DNA of 64,000 bases. Origin: Cristatella mucedo (Eukaryota > Bryozoa > Phylactolaemata > Cristatellidae). The stretch covers positions 10,600,501 to 10,664,500 of the forward strand of contig WPIO01000001.1 of assembly GCA_009760855.2 (NCBI GenBank). The letters are read 5' to 3'. Position numbers and translations under genes: made by a program. The notes under the pieces are model-generated. The model saw only the letters and a program-made list of their open reading frames with translations. It searched no databases and was not told where the DNA came from. How positions within the stretch are numbered: position 1 is the stretch's first letter; every line of letters begins with the position of its first letter. Below are positions 35,230 to 64,000 of this stretch, in pieces.

Positions 35230-35520
35230 TGATTCTTACGCAACTACAACTACTCTCCTGCTGCCGACTATAGCTCATCCTTTTCAGCGGTCCTGAGCTG
35301 CTACTTCCATGCTTCTCACTACCTCAACTGCTCTCTTGACTCTACTATGCTTCCCACTTTCTCTTTGTTGCGTGAGACGAAGTCTGTTGGCTACCGAATG
35401 CGTACCGAAAGCCGCTTAGGCTGTGAGTGCGCTATACAAAACTCTCCTGCGTAAAACCCACATAGTCTTTATGGATTTGTGGAGTTACAGACGGAGATAC
35501 ATACATACATACATATATAC
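35230..35520 (+). mobile_element. LINE family A 3' fragment
   Basis: Starts TTCTTACGCAACTACAAC, continues to GTGAGTGCGCTATACAAAAC and ends in an ACAT repeat tail. Plus strand. Confidence 0.9.
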
Positions 35521-36039
35521 ATGAGGCGTGACCGTCCGCATTCCTAGATTAGCCCATTACCGTCACCAATTCTAGTCGCCGAAAAGACCACATGCTAACT
35601 AGCTCGCTAGCTACTTACACACGTTCCCAATGAGTTCGGATCGAGATATCGCAATGCAAACGCTCGCCAATCAAACACTAAAAATTCGGCATTATCGCAA
35701 AAATTCTTATATGTGGCTCCAGCCTCCTTTGTGCCTAGTACCCGGGTCAGTTTTGGAGTAGGCTCGACAATGCGTCACCGAAACTCATCACGACTAATGA
35801 GGCACGCCTAACACCCTAGAGTAAAAGCGCTTACCAATAGGTGGCCCCTGGGGGGGACTTCCCGTAATGTCAAAAGTTCATTTGTATGCACTATATACGT
35901 TGTATCTATTAAACCAATTGCTAACGTAGCAGGCAGAAATGTACGCAGAACGCAGACTAGTGCTTATCCTTTCTGGAGCTTAAGACAAAGACACGTGCAA
36001 GACGTAAGTACCTGCCTATCAGCCCCGTCTTATTTTCCA
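35521..36039. other. Unassigned sequence
   Basis: No frame or repeat family recognised. Confidence 0.3.
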
Positions 36040-36195
36040 AGGGCCGTGAGTAAGATGCTCGCTTTGCACGACCGAGGTCATGGGTTCGAATTCTGCGGGC
36101 GGCGATCCTTTCTTGCCAACTGCAAGCGGCGGCGATAGTCATTAAGGCTCTTCTGCCGCTACGAAAATGAGGCTGTTGATACAGCTGGTATTTCT
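36040..36195 (+). mobile_element. SINE family 2 (tRNA-derived)
   Basis: CGTGAGTAAGATGCTCGC, CATGGGTTCGAATTCTGC (B box), GGCGATCCTTTCTTGCC and CTGCCGCTACGAAAATGAGG. Confidence 0.7.
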
Positions 36196-36559
36196 TTTTA
36201 AAGCTGGGGACGACACTCGGTGCAGACGCAGCAAATAGGATTTTGCCTCGTCGGCTTGCGTTGGTGGGGTGCACTCACAAATGTGCGTGAACGAACCTCG
36301 TGCGTTAAAGCCAAAATATTTGCTCTTGACGCTGGCTGTTGCGCGTCCTATCAGCGGCCAGTACCCCCAAGCCAACGCAGAAGCACCATTTGCATGCGCT
36401 AACAAAAGCGCAAGCTGACAAGCTAATACAGGCGTGCTAATGCGCCGGCACCAGAAAGGAGGCGAGTAGAGATCAAGTGACCGGTCGCTCTTCACAGTTC
36501 GCTAGCTTCCCAATCTGCCGCAACTTCCTTTCGCAACCGATCGCGGGAGAGCCACGACT

Positions 36560-36815
36560 TACTAGCAAAACAAACGTTTGGCCGTCAGATGGCCCCGCGC
36601 GTCGATGTTAGGGTGCTTCTATTTTTAGCCCTGACTAGCAGACGCGGCGGCTGCGAAATGCAGCCGCGACCGCGCCACGATGCTTGAGACGCTGCTCTGC
36701 TCGCCGGAGCCGCGGCAAACCGCACGCTCTAAGGTGCTGATGCTATCGGCCAAGATGCATAGCCGAATCTGCGCTCAGCGAAATGGAATCGTCAGTAAGT
36801 TACAAAAGTGGCCCG
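36560..36815. other. CpG-rich block with a short plus-strand frame
   Basis: From ATG at 36680 a frame runs into GTCA|GTAAGT near 36791, which could be a first exon donor, but the peptide (LETLLCSPEPRQ) is unknown and unsupported by any downstream exon. Confidence 0.2.
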
Positions 36816-37130
36816 CTCTGGTCTGGGCCAGTGGTTAAGGTGGTCGCCTCGACCAAGGTCTGGCCGAGGTCATGGCCTCAAGACCCGTGGCACATGTGAT
36901 GCGCCTGAATAGTAAGAATAATAACACACTTGATAAAGCGCCCTCAGAGACCTCAATCTCTTTATAGGCGCTTTACATTTGCTGCAAAAGAAACGCGATC
37001 GAATGATTAGTGGTAGCATTTTCAATAAACAACAAGAATAGCACAGTTAGGGGTAACATGCATAAGGTCAGTATGAATAGAGATTGAGCTTTCTTATGGC
37101 GCTATACAAATGAGTTATATGTACATTTGT
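36815..37130 (+). mobile_element. SINE family 1 copy split by a LINE B tail
   Basis: Head and body at 36815-36912 (GGGCCAGTGGTTAAGGTGG), tail at 37081-37130 (AGATTGAGCTTTCTTATGGC). The interruption is the LINE B insertion at 36913-37073, with TGAATAG duplicated on both sides. Confidence 0.8.
36913..37073 (-). mobile_element. LINE family B tail inserted in a SINE
   Basis: 161-bp 5'-truncated piece (AATAATAACACACTTGATAAAG..GCGCTTTACATTTGC). TGAATAG stands at 36906-36912 and again at 37074-37080. Confidence 0.85.
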
Positions 37131-37249
37131 AAGACCGTGAACTTAACGTCCGGTTGTATAACCGGCATGGCGGGCAGGCCGTGTCTTCGCCGCCGGATAG
37201 CTGGCAGGTGGCTAATGGAATGGAAATAAATAGCAAAGTTGTAGCTACA

Positions 37250-38080
37250 GTAGATTGCGATAGGCCTGTCGTCGCAATAATTTAGGAGCCGTTAATCCCG
37301 GCCGATCGTATCGACGTCGGACTAACGCCGGCCAGCAGCTGGGCTAGCTGGAGACGCGCGCCGCGGCGAGCCTCTCGCGGTCCCGAGTGAAAGCCGCCGC
37401 CGGTCATGCTCGAGCGGTCCGCCCGCCCATCGACTGGATCGCGTGGCCGTAGCGAACTGGCAGACGGGTAGACGGCAGCCATTGCGATCTCGAACTTCCG
37501 GATCGTGCAGGGCGAACGTCTCGTCGCCCGCCGAGCTGACGCGCGCCTCGCGAGGCGGCCGCTACCGGCCTACCGGCCGCGCCACCGCCGCAGCAGCGCT
37601 TACCGGAGCGCGATCGCCGAGGGTGCGCGCGCGACCGTGCTGCCGAAGCGCCGAAGCTGCCGCGGCTGCACGGATTTCGCCCACCGGTCCCGCTCGCTGG
37701 GCGGGTTTCCCCAGGCTCAGGGCTCTCTAGCTCGCTTGGCATCCCGCTGCGGCTCAGGCTGCATGGACCGTGCGACGGCGCGCGCGCGCGCCGTCGCACC
37801 CCGCGGAGGAATACCCTACGGACCGGCGGCCGTCGCTTCGCAAACGCGTCCTGCGCCGCACCGAGCCGCGGGAGACCTACCGACTCGCCAGCCGCCGCCG
37901 GCGGATCCCTGGGCGCTGCTTTCAGGGCGTCGCCGGCGACCGCGTAGCGCGCAGTCGTTAAGCCCAAGAGTCAGGTGCACGCGCTCCACGGCCCAAATCG
38001 TGGGTGCGAGTCGAGTAGCGGGCAATTCCACGTTGCAATACAAGCGGCAGCGATAGGCTCTACCGCAGCTCTAGTGATGA
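37250..38080. other. Very GC-rich, CpG-dense island
   Basis: Long open frames on both strands (37404-37967 minus, 37505-38056 plus) follow from base composition; none has a recognisable domain. It contains a 30-bp perfect palindrome at 37770-37799 and a SINE 2-like scrap near 37985-38075. It may be a promoter island of an unseen gene. Confidence 0.4.
37770..37799. repeat. 30-bp perfect GC palindrome
   Basis: GTGCGACGGCGCGCG is followed directly by its exact reverse complement. The CG alternation and zero loop make cruciform or Z-form structure possible. Confidence 0.9.
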
Positions 38081-38291
38081 GTCTGTCGCATCGATTAATC
38101 TTTACTTTGCATTCAACCGGTGCTACGCCGACGGTTTTTTGGCGATTGCCGCTAGGATCGGAAGCCGAATGATCGCTGCCGTCTTTACTATCTATTTGAC
38201 GCTGCGCTCGCCAGGCGATGCGGCGTCCGCATAATTTAATGTAATGTATTTCCGTCTGTAACTCCACAAAGTCATAAAGACCATGTGGGTG

Positions 38292-39347
38292 TTACGCAGG
38301 AGAGTTTTGTATAGCGCACTCACAGCCTAAGTGGCTTTCTGTACGCATTCGGTAGCCAAAAGACTTCGTCTCATGCAACAAAGAGAAAGTGGGAAGCATA
38401 GCAGAGTTAGGAGAGCAGTTGAGGTAGTGAGTAGCATAGAAGTAGCAGTTCAGGACCGCTGAAAAGGATGAGCCATAGTCGGCGGTAGGAGAGTAGTTGT
38501 CGTTGCGTAAGAATTTTGGAAGCGAGTTCCACAGTCTATGACCTGCAGAGCTCAAGCTTCTGTCGCCAACTGCCTTTAAGCGGAGGAATGGAACAGCTAA
38601 TTTATTGTCCACACAGGATCTGAGGGCGCGAACAGGCTGAAACTGATGCAGCAGTTCAGCTAGGTATGAAGGAGCCAAGCCTTGGCGGGCCTTGTGGGTC
38701 AGCGTAAGAACTTTGCTCTGTATCCGCTGATCAACCGGGAGCCAGCATAGCTCTCTCAGCAGCGAAGACACGTGCTCAAACCCCTCGGACTTGAACACTA
38801 GCCTTGCAGCGATATTTATTGTCCGCTGCAGAGGTATAATAGCTTTCTTTGGCAGCCCAGCCAAAAGGGAATTATAATAATCAAGCCGAGACAGAACTAA
38901 AGAGCTAGTTAAATATTTTACAAGCCACTGTGGGAGACAGCTCCTAATCTTGGATAGGGATCGGATGTGATGGCTAGCTGTAGAGGCAGTCGTCTGAATG
39001 AAGCTTTTGAAATTGAGGCAGCTGTTGAAAACGAAACCTAAATTTCGAGCACGTGGTGATGGTCGCACAATAGCATCACCTATTAGAACAGCAAAGCCTT
39101 TTAATCCAGCCACACGCTTAAGGTGTCCTATGAGCAGCAGTTCGGTTTTATCATCATTTAATTTCAGGCAGTTTTCCGACATCCAGGATCGAATATCGGC
39201 AAGGCAAGTATTCAGTTTCTCAGTTGCCGCAGCAGATTCCAACGGTTTGAATGACAAATATAACTTAGTATCGTCAGCATAGAAGGGATATCCTATTCCA
39301 TGGGCCTTGATGACTTTTCCCAGAGGTTGTGTATAAATGGAGAGCAT
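38292..39347 (-). pseudogene. LINE A ORF2 C-terminal part: RT YADD box and thumb/C-terminal region
   Basis: 351 codons. [16 protein letters not shown] gives the RT catalytic YADD motif. Further on come LNTCLADIRSWMSENCLKLN and DDKTELLLIGH, then SRLDYYNSLLAGLPKKAI, LLRELCWLPVDQRIQSKVL and GHRLWNSLPKFLRND. All are standard for L2/CR1-type ORF2. It is out of frame with the upstream RT part near 39340-39400, where the expected [10 protein letters not shown] motif is broken by a frameshift. Confidence 0.9.
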
Positions 39348-39913
39348 CTGGGGACCGAGTACAGACCCTTGAGGGACTCCACAGGTGACCCTTCTCGTAT
39401 GTGAGACCTGACCCCACGAGACGCGGATTGAACACGATCAGACAAGTATAACTTAAACAACGCCAGTGCTTCGTCTGCCAGACCGATCGTTGTTCTCAAT
39501 CGTCCAAGCAGAACGTCGTGATCAATGGTGTCGAAGGCAGCAGACAGATCTAGCAGGGCTAGGGCAGTGACATTCCCGTCGTCGTTGCCACGTAAAATGT
39601 CATTGTTAACACGGAGAAGAGCAGTTTCAGTGGAGTGCTGCCTTTTGAACCCTGATTGAAATGTTTCTGACATTCCATTATTTTCAATATGTTCAACCAG
39701 ATGCTTAGCAACATTTTTTTCAAGAATCTTTGATAAGAAGGGAAGAAGGGAAACTGGGCGGTAGTTTGCTAGGACCTCTGTGTCTAATCCAGGCTTTTTA
39801 AGAATGGGTCTAACGATTGCCGATTTGAAGGACTTGGGGACGACCCCTTTTCCCAAAGAAGCATTAACAATCTTGGTTATGGCAGGGCTATGTTGGTCTG
39901 CAGTGAAGACCAC
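39293..39913 (-). pseudogene. LINE A ORF2 RT fingers/palm part
   Basis: [54 protein letters not shown] and [20 protein letters not shown] (RT motif A with catalytic Asp). The frame is shifted just after [16 protein letters not shown], separating it from the YADD box in the next frame. Confidence 0.9.
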
Positions 39914-40355
39914 AAAGATGAAGGTATAGGGTCTTTAGGAGACGAGCTCTTTTTGCTTGAACTTATTAGAGTAGCCACATCGCATGCAGAAACCTCGGAG
40001 AACCTTGTAAGGAAGGTCACAGGTTGAGGAACGGCGATTGCTTTAGTCGGAGGGGGCTTAATGGAGGCACGAATGTGCACAATTTTTTCAGTAAAGAAGG
40101 CTGGAAACTTTTCGGGTGAGCCCTTAAGATCTGGGGAGTCGGACCTCACAGCATTGGCCAGTAAATGGTTTACTATCTTATAAACCTGTTCGGTGTCCGA
40201 CTGGCAGGAATTCAGCTTCCAAATGAAAAAAAGAAGCCCTGGTTTTTTAAGCTTTGAGGTGCAAACTCGAAGAACGTCTTTGTAATTGACTAGATCTGCA
40301 TCAGATACCGATTTCTTGAAACAACGTTCAAGCCTGCGCTTAACCCGGCGTATCT

Positions 40356-40901
40356 TTAGGAGTTTGTTTTTGTAAATTGAAAGGAATCTCCATGACTTTG
40401 AGCACGGATAAAGCGAATGAGAGCATGCTTGTCAAGAACAACCGTGAGTGTTATGTTCATCGCAGCAGTGAGGGTATCGAGGCTGCCAGTCGAGTCTGAA
40501 TGCAGATCAAGAAGACCTGCATCACAAACAGATTTCAAAAACTTGTCCATGCCAATGCTTTGTAAGTTACGTCGTTTGACAAATTCGACATTGCCCTGTA
40601 CGTGCGAGGGAGCCGGAACAGTAAACGAGACCGAACAATGATCTGAGAGGGTCAGTGGGCACACCACAAGGTCCGTGGGGAAGATATGCTTAGTAATCAC
40701 GAGATCTAGAATGTGGCCACCGACGTGGGTGCTATGATGAACGTGTTGGGCCAAACCAAAATTCTCCAGACAGTCAAGAAATGAGCGGACCTGGCTGTTG
40801 CTAGGGTTGTCAACGTGAATATTGAAGTCTCCTACAATCAGTAACGGCCTGTCACACACAAATATTTTAGCGAGGAACTCTGAAAACTTCTCTATAAACA
40901 A
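40356..40901 (-). pseudogene. LINE A ORF2 endonuclease C-terminal part
   Basis: DRPLLIVGDFNIHVDNPSNS carries the GDFN motif and LTLSDHCSVSF the SDH motif of apurinic/apyrimidinic-type LINE endonucleases. The N-terminal half is missing because the element stops at the GA tract. The plus-strand copy at 63400-64000 supplies the missing part of the family. Confidence 0.9.
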
Positions 40902-40925
40902 GTTTAGACAGCCAGGAGGCCGTTA

Positions 40926-40950
40926 TGAGAGAGAGAGAGAGAGAGAGAGG

Positions 40951-41045
<95 letters not shown>

Positions 41046-41131
41046 CGAGCGAGAGAGAGATAGGAGCGAGAGAGAGAGAGGAGCGAGAGAAAGGAGCGAG
41101 AGCGAGGAGCGAGAGAGAGGAGCGAGAGAGA
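40926..41131. repeat. GA microsatellite, with GAGC interruptions
   Basis: About 205 bp starting exactly at the truncation point of LINE A. Confidence 0.95.
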
Positions 41132-41745
41132 GCATACCCACAGCTCCCGAAGTAGGGCCGACCGGCGAACCGACAGCGGGGTCACGCGTAAAGCATTCAG
41201 CGGGGTCAAATCGTATCGCATTCCGCGGGTCACGCATTAACAGCTGAGCCCAGTCGACCGCCCTAGGCAGGCTCCATTCTCAGAACCCCGCAGTTGTGAG
41301 CGGCTACCGGTTCGGCTGCGAACGCGACTAGCTACACGGCCGGCGCCCACAGGATGCCGTCACTATTTCGCGAGCCAGCAACTCGGCGACGAGTCGCAAG
41401 AGAAGCGAGGTTTTGCCATCGATCTGAGTCACTTCCACGTTGTGATGGTGCGCCCAGCTTCCGAGCGGCTCAGCGCGGCCCAGGGCGCTCGCTCGTTGAG
41501 CAAAGGGCTGTTGCAGTGGAGCGCGGAGAGGTGGAGCTGAGCGTGTCTCGCTGAGGAGCGATCGCTGGCCGCCGCATCGCTGGCTACTGCGCTAGCTGTT
41601 CTACTCTAGTGTGCGTGCGAACGAACGCGATCCGCCCGCCAAGCCGAGCTAGCGGTCAGCGCCCCCGTCCGAGGCTTTTGCCATAGCTCCGCGAGCGCGC
41701 GGGGTTCGAATATCAGCTTTGTCGAGTAAGACGAAAGTGAGTGAG
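41132..41745. other. GC-rich unassigned sequence
   Basis: Lies between the two GA tracts; Arg/Ser-rich frames only, no recognised domain. Confidence 0.3.
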
Positions 41746-42287
<542 letters not shown>

Positions 42288-43875
42288 ACCGAGCTCGCGA
42301 AAGAGTAGATTTCTTTAGCTTCTTCTCTTTACTGGCAGAGCGCCTTGTGCCCGAACCTCGCCTGCAGCTGGGTTTGTTGGAGCACCTGCCAGGTCAGCGT
42401 GCGCCGCAAAAGTGCAGCAGCGGGCTCGCATGTCATGGACATATTAGCTAGCGGCGGAAGAAACTGCCAATGCCGGTCTGATTTTGAAGCTGGAAGATCA
42501 GGTTTCAGCTCAGGTGCCGAGTCTGCGACGCAAACACTTCGCCTCAGGCTGTCGCCTGCCAGAGGGCAAGTGTCGAGCTCAATAAACGCTGTCGCGGGTT
42601 TCGTTTGTCCGCGAGTAAGCGAGTTGTTCGCTCAAAGTGCTCCGGCAGCCGTTGTCTGACCCGGCTAAGCTATAGTAACGCTCTCTGTTGTGGTGGTAGC
42701 GAGGCTCGTGGGGGGCCGCTCGTGAGTTTTTCGTGTGACAGGCTGCTGCCGTCCACCTCGACCCAGCCACGTTCGCAGTCTAAATCGCCGGCGGTACGTA
42801 GTTGAACCACTTGACTTCCTATCGCAGCGTTGTTGCTACAGCGTGGCCTACCGATGATCCCCAGCGGTTTTTCGCGAACGCCATTCTTCTTTCACACGCC
42901 CCCTCACGAACCGACGACCGGCTAATGCATTAGCCAGCCGACGAGAGGGCTCAAAACTTCTGCTCAGCGCTTCTGCAAACGCCAACCCTCTCACCAGCAG
43001 GCGCATGTCCGTGTGCATGGCCGCAGGCAAGCGTGCAAGGGCCCTGCGTTCATCCGGTAGGTATCCTCGCACAGCGCTTGCTGGTACCGGGTCGCTCCCA
43101 GTCTCAACATAGCCAGCCGCGCCTAGCGGATGTCTGCGTTGCTAATGCTGCCTAGCGGTGCAGAAGCTCAGCGTTCGTTCCTTTCACGAGATTCCGATCC
43201 TACCTACCTTTGGGGGATGCCGACCGGAAAGCGCGACGTTTCTAACGCACCGTACCTGTGCCTGGCAGTTTGTTGCCTCGCGCGGCCACGCGAAGCGCCC
43301 ACCGAGAGGCCTTTTTCACGATTTCGCCTTCGGGAGCAACGCAGCGCTACGTAGTTGAGCGACGTAGCAGCGAATGAGCTGCGATCCGGCGCGGTTCCGG
43401 CAGCCCGGCGGCGGCGCAGGGAACTTCGGCGCGGCTCAGCTGACAGGTGCGTGAGACGAGCCGGCGGGCGGAAGACGAGCCGCAGGAATACGAGCGTCTC
43501 GCAAATCAATGCCGTCTAATCGCGGCGGCGGTGTTCGCGACGAGCGAGCGAGCGAGCGAGCGAGCTGCGAGGCCTGGCTCTTTGGAAGCTCGGCTCTCGG
43601 AGCGACGCGAAGAAGCGCGAGCCGCCGGCGACCGCGGGTGGGCGGGGCCGTTCCGAGCCGTGGCTAGCGCGGCGAACTGCAGGCCTGAACGCTCGTGCCG
43701 CCGCGTGGTCCGGGCGCGAGCCGCGAGAGGGTAAAAGGAGGCCACGAGGGCGATGTCGTCGCCTCAAAAGCGCCCCAGCTAGCTAAGAGCGCGCGGCGGC
43801 CTGGAGGCTACGGTCGGCGACGCACACGCCGCGCAGCAGGGATGCGACGCCACCGCAACGCCCCTCCGCTGTGCG

Positions 43876-43932
43876 TGACGTCAAACTGGCCAAAAGGTAT
43901 TGCCGCTGCGGCCAGTTTTTGTCGTGACGTCA
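43876..43932 (+). promoter_or_regulatory. Paired CRE-type sites (TGACGTCA x2) forming a dyad upstream of gene B
   Basis: Perfect palindromic TGACGTCA boxes lie at 43876-43883 and 43925-43932. Between them, AAACTGGCC (43883-43891) and GGCCAGTTT (43910-43918) are exact inverted repeats, so the block is near-symmetrical. It sits about 140 bp before the gene B ATG in CpG-rich DNA. A TATA-like TACAAAAG is at 43991. In animals these boxes bind CREB/ATF dimers; use in this gene is inferred. Confidence 0.6.
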
Positions 43933-44073
43933 TTCGCCCGCCAGCCAACCGCTCGCACGCGCGCATCCGCGAGTGCTGCGCGACCGGACGTACAAAAGCG
44001 CTCGGCAGCTGGACATTACGACTCGTCGTTTCCCTCCGCAGACGTCCTTCTCTCGAGACTCCGGTGCCTCATT

Positions 44074-62027
<17,954 letters not shown>

Positions 62028-62032
<5 letters not shown>

Positions 62033-62601
62033 AGACAGCTCGCCTGCCAAGCACGGCTGGAAATCTACGCTCCAGCCTTCATCTAGGAATCACAGGACCC
62101 CCGAATGAGCTTCGGGTATTGCCGCAAGTTGAGGTGGACCTAAAATTGCATCCCTTTATACCGTGTCACTAGCTCACTTGTGTGCCCCACGCACAGTTTT
62201 CAGTCCCAGCCTTTGCTCTACACCGACTATCGGAAGGCATCTGCTGCTGGCCAGTCGGAAAGCACCTCTCCCAGATATAAATGTTTGAATAGTATAGACA
62301 TGTATGGGTTATGATCCAAACGTTATCTTGTTTGGAAAGCTTCGTGCTAATTTATAACAGATTAGCAATATTTTTGCTATCAATAGCCGAATAACAATAT
62401 TTTTGTAATCAATCATTTTCTTTTGTGTGAGATTAATAGGCTTTTATACATGATCTATAAAGTAAAGTTTTCTTCAAAGCACATGCATTTGTGATTTGGT
62501 CGCTGTGCCGATCTTGTTTTTGACGCGTCGTCATTCATGCATCAGGAGCTCTATGTCTCAACTGCTAAAATTTCGGTGCTAGCGATTGGAAAATCAATAA
62601 A
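62028..62601 (+). promoter_or_regulatory. Gene B 3'UTR with candidate poly(A) signals
   Basis: AATAAA occurs at 62028-62033, overlapping the stop codon, and again at 62596-62601. The second is the likelier cleavage signal because the first leaves almost no 3'UTR. No transcript data are available here. Confidence 0.4.
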
Positions 62602-62999
62602 AACTGCTTGTCTTTCAGTTCTATTTGTACATAAACTTTTTCATTGTCTAGAGAGCTTCGTAGGACTGTTTCAACTTCGACATTTCATTATACAGTTATA
62701 GGCGGAAGTTATTTTGTGCGGGTCCTCTCAAAAAACCACAGGGATCGATCGCCCTACGAGGCGCCCGAGTCGGGCCAAGGTGGGCAAGAAACCGGAAACA
62801 ATGGCTGTCTAGAGGTCTCACCAGTAGTGCTCGCGGCCTTGGCATTTTGACCATGCTGCCTGCCTCTCGGATAAGTGGATAAGTTTCCTCTCTCGGATAC
62901 ATCTCCTCGGATAAGTTTCCTCCCCGCGCTAGAGAGCGACATCGGGCGACTCCTAGCGTGGTGTGGACCATTACTTGATTTCTCCGTAATACATTCTGG
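62602..62999. other. Sequence between gene B and the last LINE
   Basis: Contains imperfect tandem CGGATAAGTTTCCTC words at about 62870-62925. It may be part of the LINE 5' region, but no boundary is visible. Confidence 0.3.
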
Positions 63000-64000
63000 T
63001 ATTCTGCTGCTATCTTCGCTGTGACTATTTATGAGCTGTCCTCGGATATGCTACACAAAACAGGACCTGCGTAGCATAAGGTGCGATGTCGCCATTAGTC
63101 GATACCTACCGGCGGGCCTTCTCCGGCGGGTCAGTGAGAACCTTCCTGCATCCAGCGTTCACCCTATCAACAGCTCGGCCATCAAACCTACGGCTCGTAA
63201 GTTTAAAGCGCTGAATAGTACTTGTTGCGGTAGTAGCCCACCCGCCGTAGCCCAGCACAATGTGAAACGTCGTCTAACGGCCGTTACCAAGGTCCAATCC
63301 AAATTCGAAGAGCCCGCGTCCGCCGGGCCGGACGCAAACGAAGGAGAATATAAGCCACTTCATCGCCGTCACCCAGTTGTTGGACAGCCTCTTAAATTCC
63401 GCCTACTAAATGTCCGCTTGCTAAAAACCAAAGGGTTACTTTTCGCGATCAGGTGGTCCAGGATAAGCTAGATTCATTTCTGCTTACCGAAACTTAGATG
63501 ACGCCTTGTTCCAGTAGCTGTATTTCTGAGGTCACTCCACCCGGGTTCTCATTCTATCAGTCCATGCGTTCTGACAAGGTTGATGGCGGGCTTGCAATTG
63601 TTGTTTGCGAATCGTTTGGCTAAAAAATGTGCAGTTTCTCGCACGGGCCATCATTTGAATCGGTAGCAATCAGGTCTTCATCAAAGACAAAGCCTCTCAC
63701 TGTTGTGATATACCGGCCTCATTCTGGCTGTCTAAACTTGTTTGTAGAGGAGTTTTCAGAGTTCCTCGCTAAAATATTTGTGTGTGACAGGCCGTTACTG
63801 ATTGTAGGAGACTTCAATATTCACGTTGACAACCCTAGCAACAGCCAGGTCCGCTCATTTCTTGACTGTCTGGAGAATTTTGGTTTGGCCCAACACGTTC
63901 ATCGTAGCATCCACGTCGGTGGCCACATTCTAGATCTCGTGATTACTAAGGATATCTTCCCCACGGACCTTGTGGTGTGTCCACTGACCCTCTCAGATCA
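63000..64000 (+). mobile_element. LINE family A 5' part with endonuclease, runs off the window
   Basis: From about 63408 the endonuclease start RLLNVRLLKTKGLLF is readable. It shifts frame near 63440 to DKLDSFLLTET (the following Trp codon is a TAG stop), then VVIYRPHSG, DRPLLIVGDFNIHVDNPSN, HILDLVITKDIFPTDL and SDH at the edge. A second stop is near 63620. The 63031-63440 frame is probably its 5' region. From 63711 it matches 40352-40921 reversed almost exactly. The left boundary is uncertain. Confidence 0.85.

Larger units (their letters stand above)
38232..40921 (-). mobile_element. LINE family A, longest copy (L2/CR1-like, 2.7 kb)
   Basis: Minus-strand element with endonuclease C-terminus (40356-40901), RT palm (39293-39913), YADD box and C-terminal region (38292-39347), and an AATGTAATGTA tail at 38236. 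It is 5'-truncated at 40921, where a GA microsatellite begins. The ORF is split by frameshifts, so it is inactive. The plus copy at 63000-64000 overlaps its endonuclease end with very few differences. Confidence 0.92.

Noticed and set aside
37404-38056. Overlapping 183- and 187-codon frames on opposite strands
   Set aside because: GC-rich DNA has few stops; no domain, no splice structure, and both strands are equally open.

Overview
This window looks like repeat-rich nuclear DNA of an aquatic invertebrate animal. The evidence is short exons in long introns with GT/AG borders, many 5'-truncated L2/CR1-type LINEs, tRNA-derived SINEs, long microsatellites and CpG-rich islands. I cannot name the species from sequence alone. 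No bacterial genes, operons or CRISPR arrays are visible, and most open frames in the window are chance frames or microsatellite translations.

The only host protein genes I can support are two tandem, same-strand (+) paralogues of the p47phox/NOXO1 family, the PX-SH3-SH3 organizer subunits of NADPH oxidases. Gene A (exons from 1370 to 19610, its first exon missing) has nine confident exons covering most of the PX domain, both SH3 domains and a basic linker. Its 3' end is unresolved, with one weak candidate last exon at 31600-31748. Gene B (44074-62032) can be assembled completely: 13 exons, 470 codons, continuous reading frame and conserved splice borders. The nine exons of A pair one-to-one with exons 2-10 of B, with identical intron phases, so they arose by duplication. 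Their sequences are well diverged, so the duplication is not recent. Gene B starts in a CpG-rich region whose upstream part holds two perfect TGACGTCA (CRE-type) sites arranged as a dyad. An elongator tRNA-Met(CAT) gene lies inside gene B intron 1.

The rest is mobile-element archaeology. LINE family A (microsatellite tail of ACATT/ACAT units) and LINE family B (ATT-repeat tail) are both L2/CR1-like, with apurinic-type endonuclease and YADD-type reverse transcriptase remnants. Two tRNA-derived SINE families share 3' sequence with the LINE tails. Several insertions are nested with readable target-site duplications: a 272-bp LINE A piece inside LINE B (44743-45014), a LINE B tail inside a SINE (36913-37073), a 605-bp MITE-like element inside LINE A (30157-30761), and a 962-bp LINE B copy with a 12-bp duplication (52705-53666).

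Layout: 1-19.6 kb, gene A with intronic repeats; 19.6-36.5 kb, repeats and unassigned sequence; 36.5-44.0 kb, GC-rich blocks, the longest LINE A copy and very long GA tracts; 44.0-62.6 kb, gene B; 62.6-64.0 kb, the 5' part of another LINE A running off the edge.
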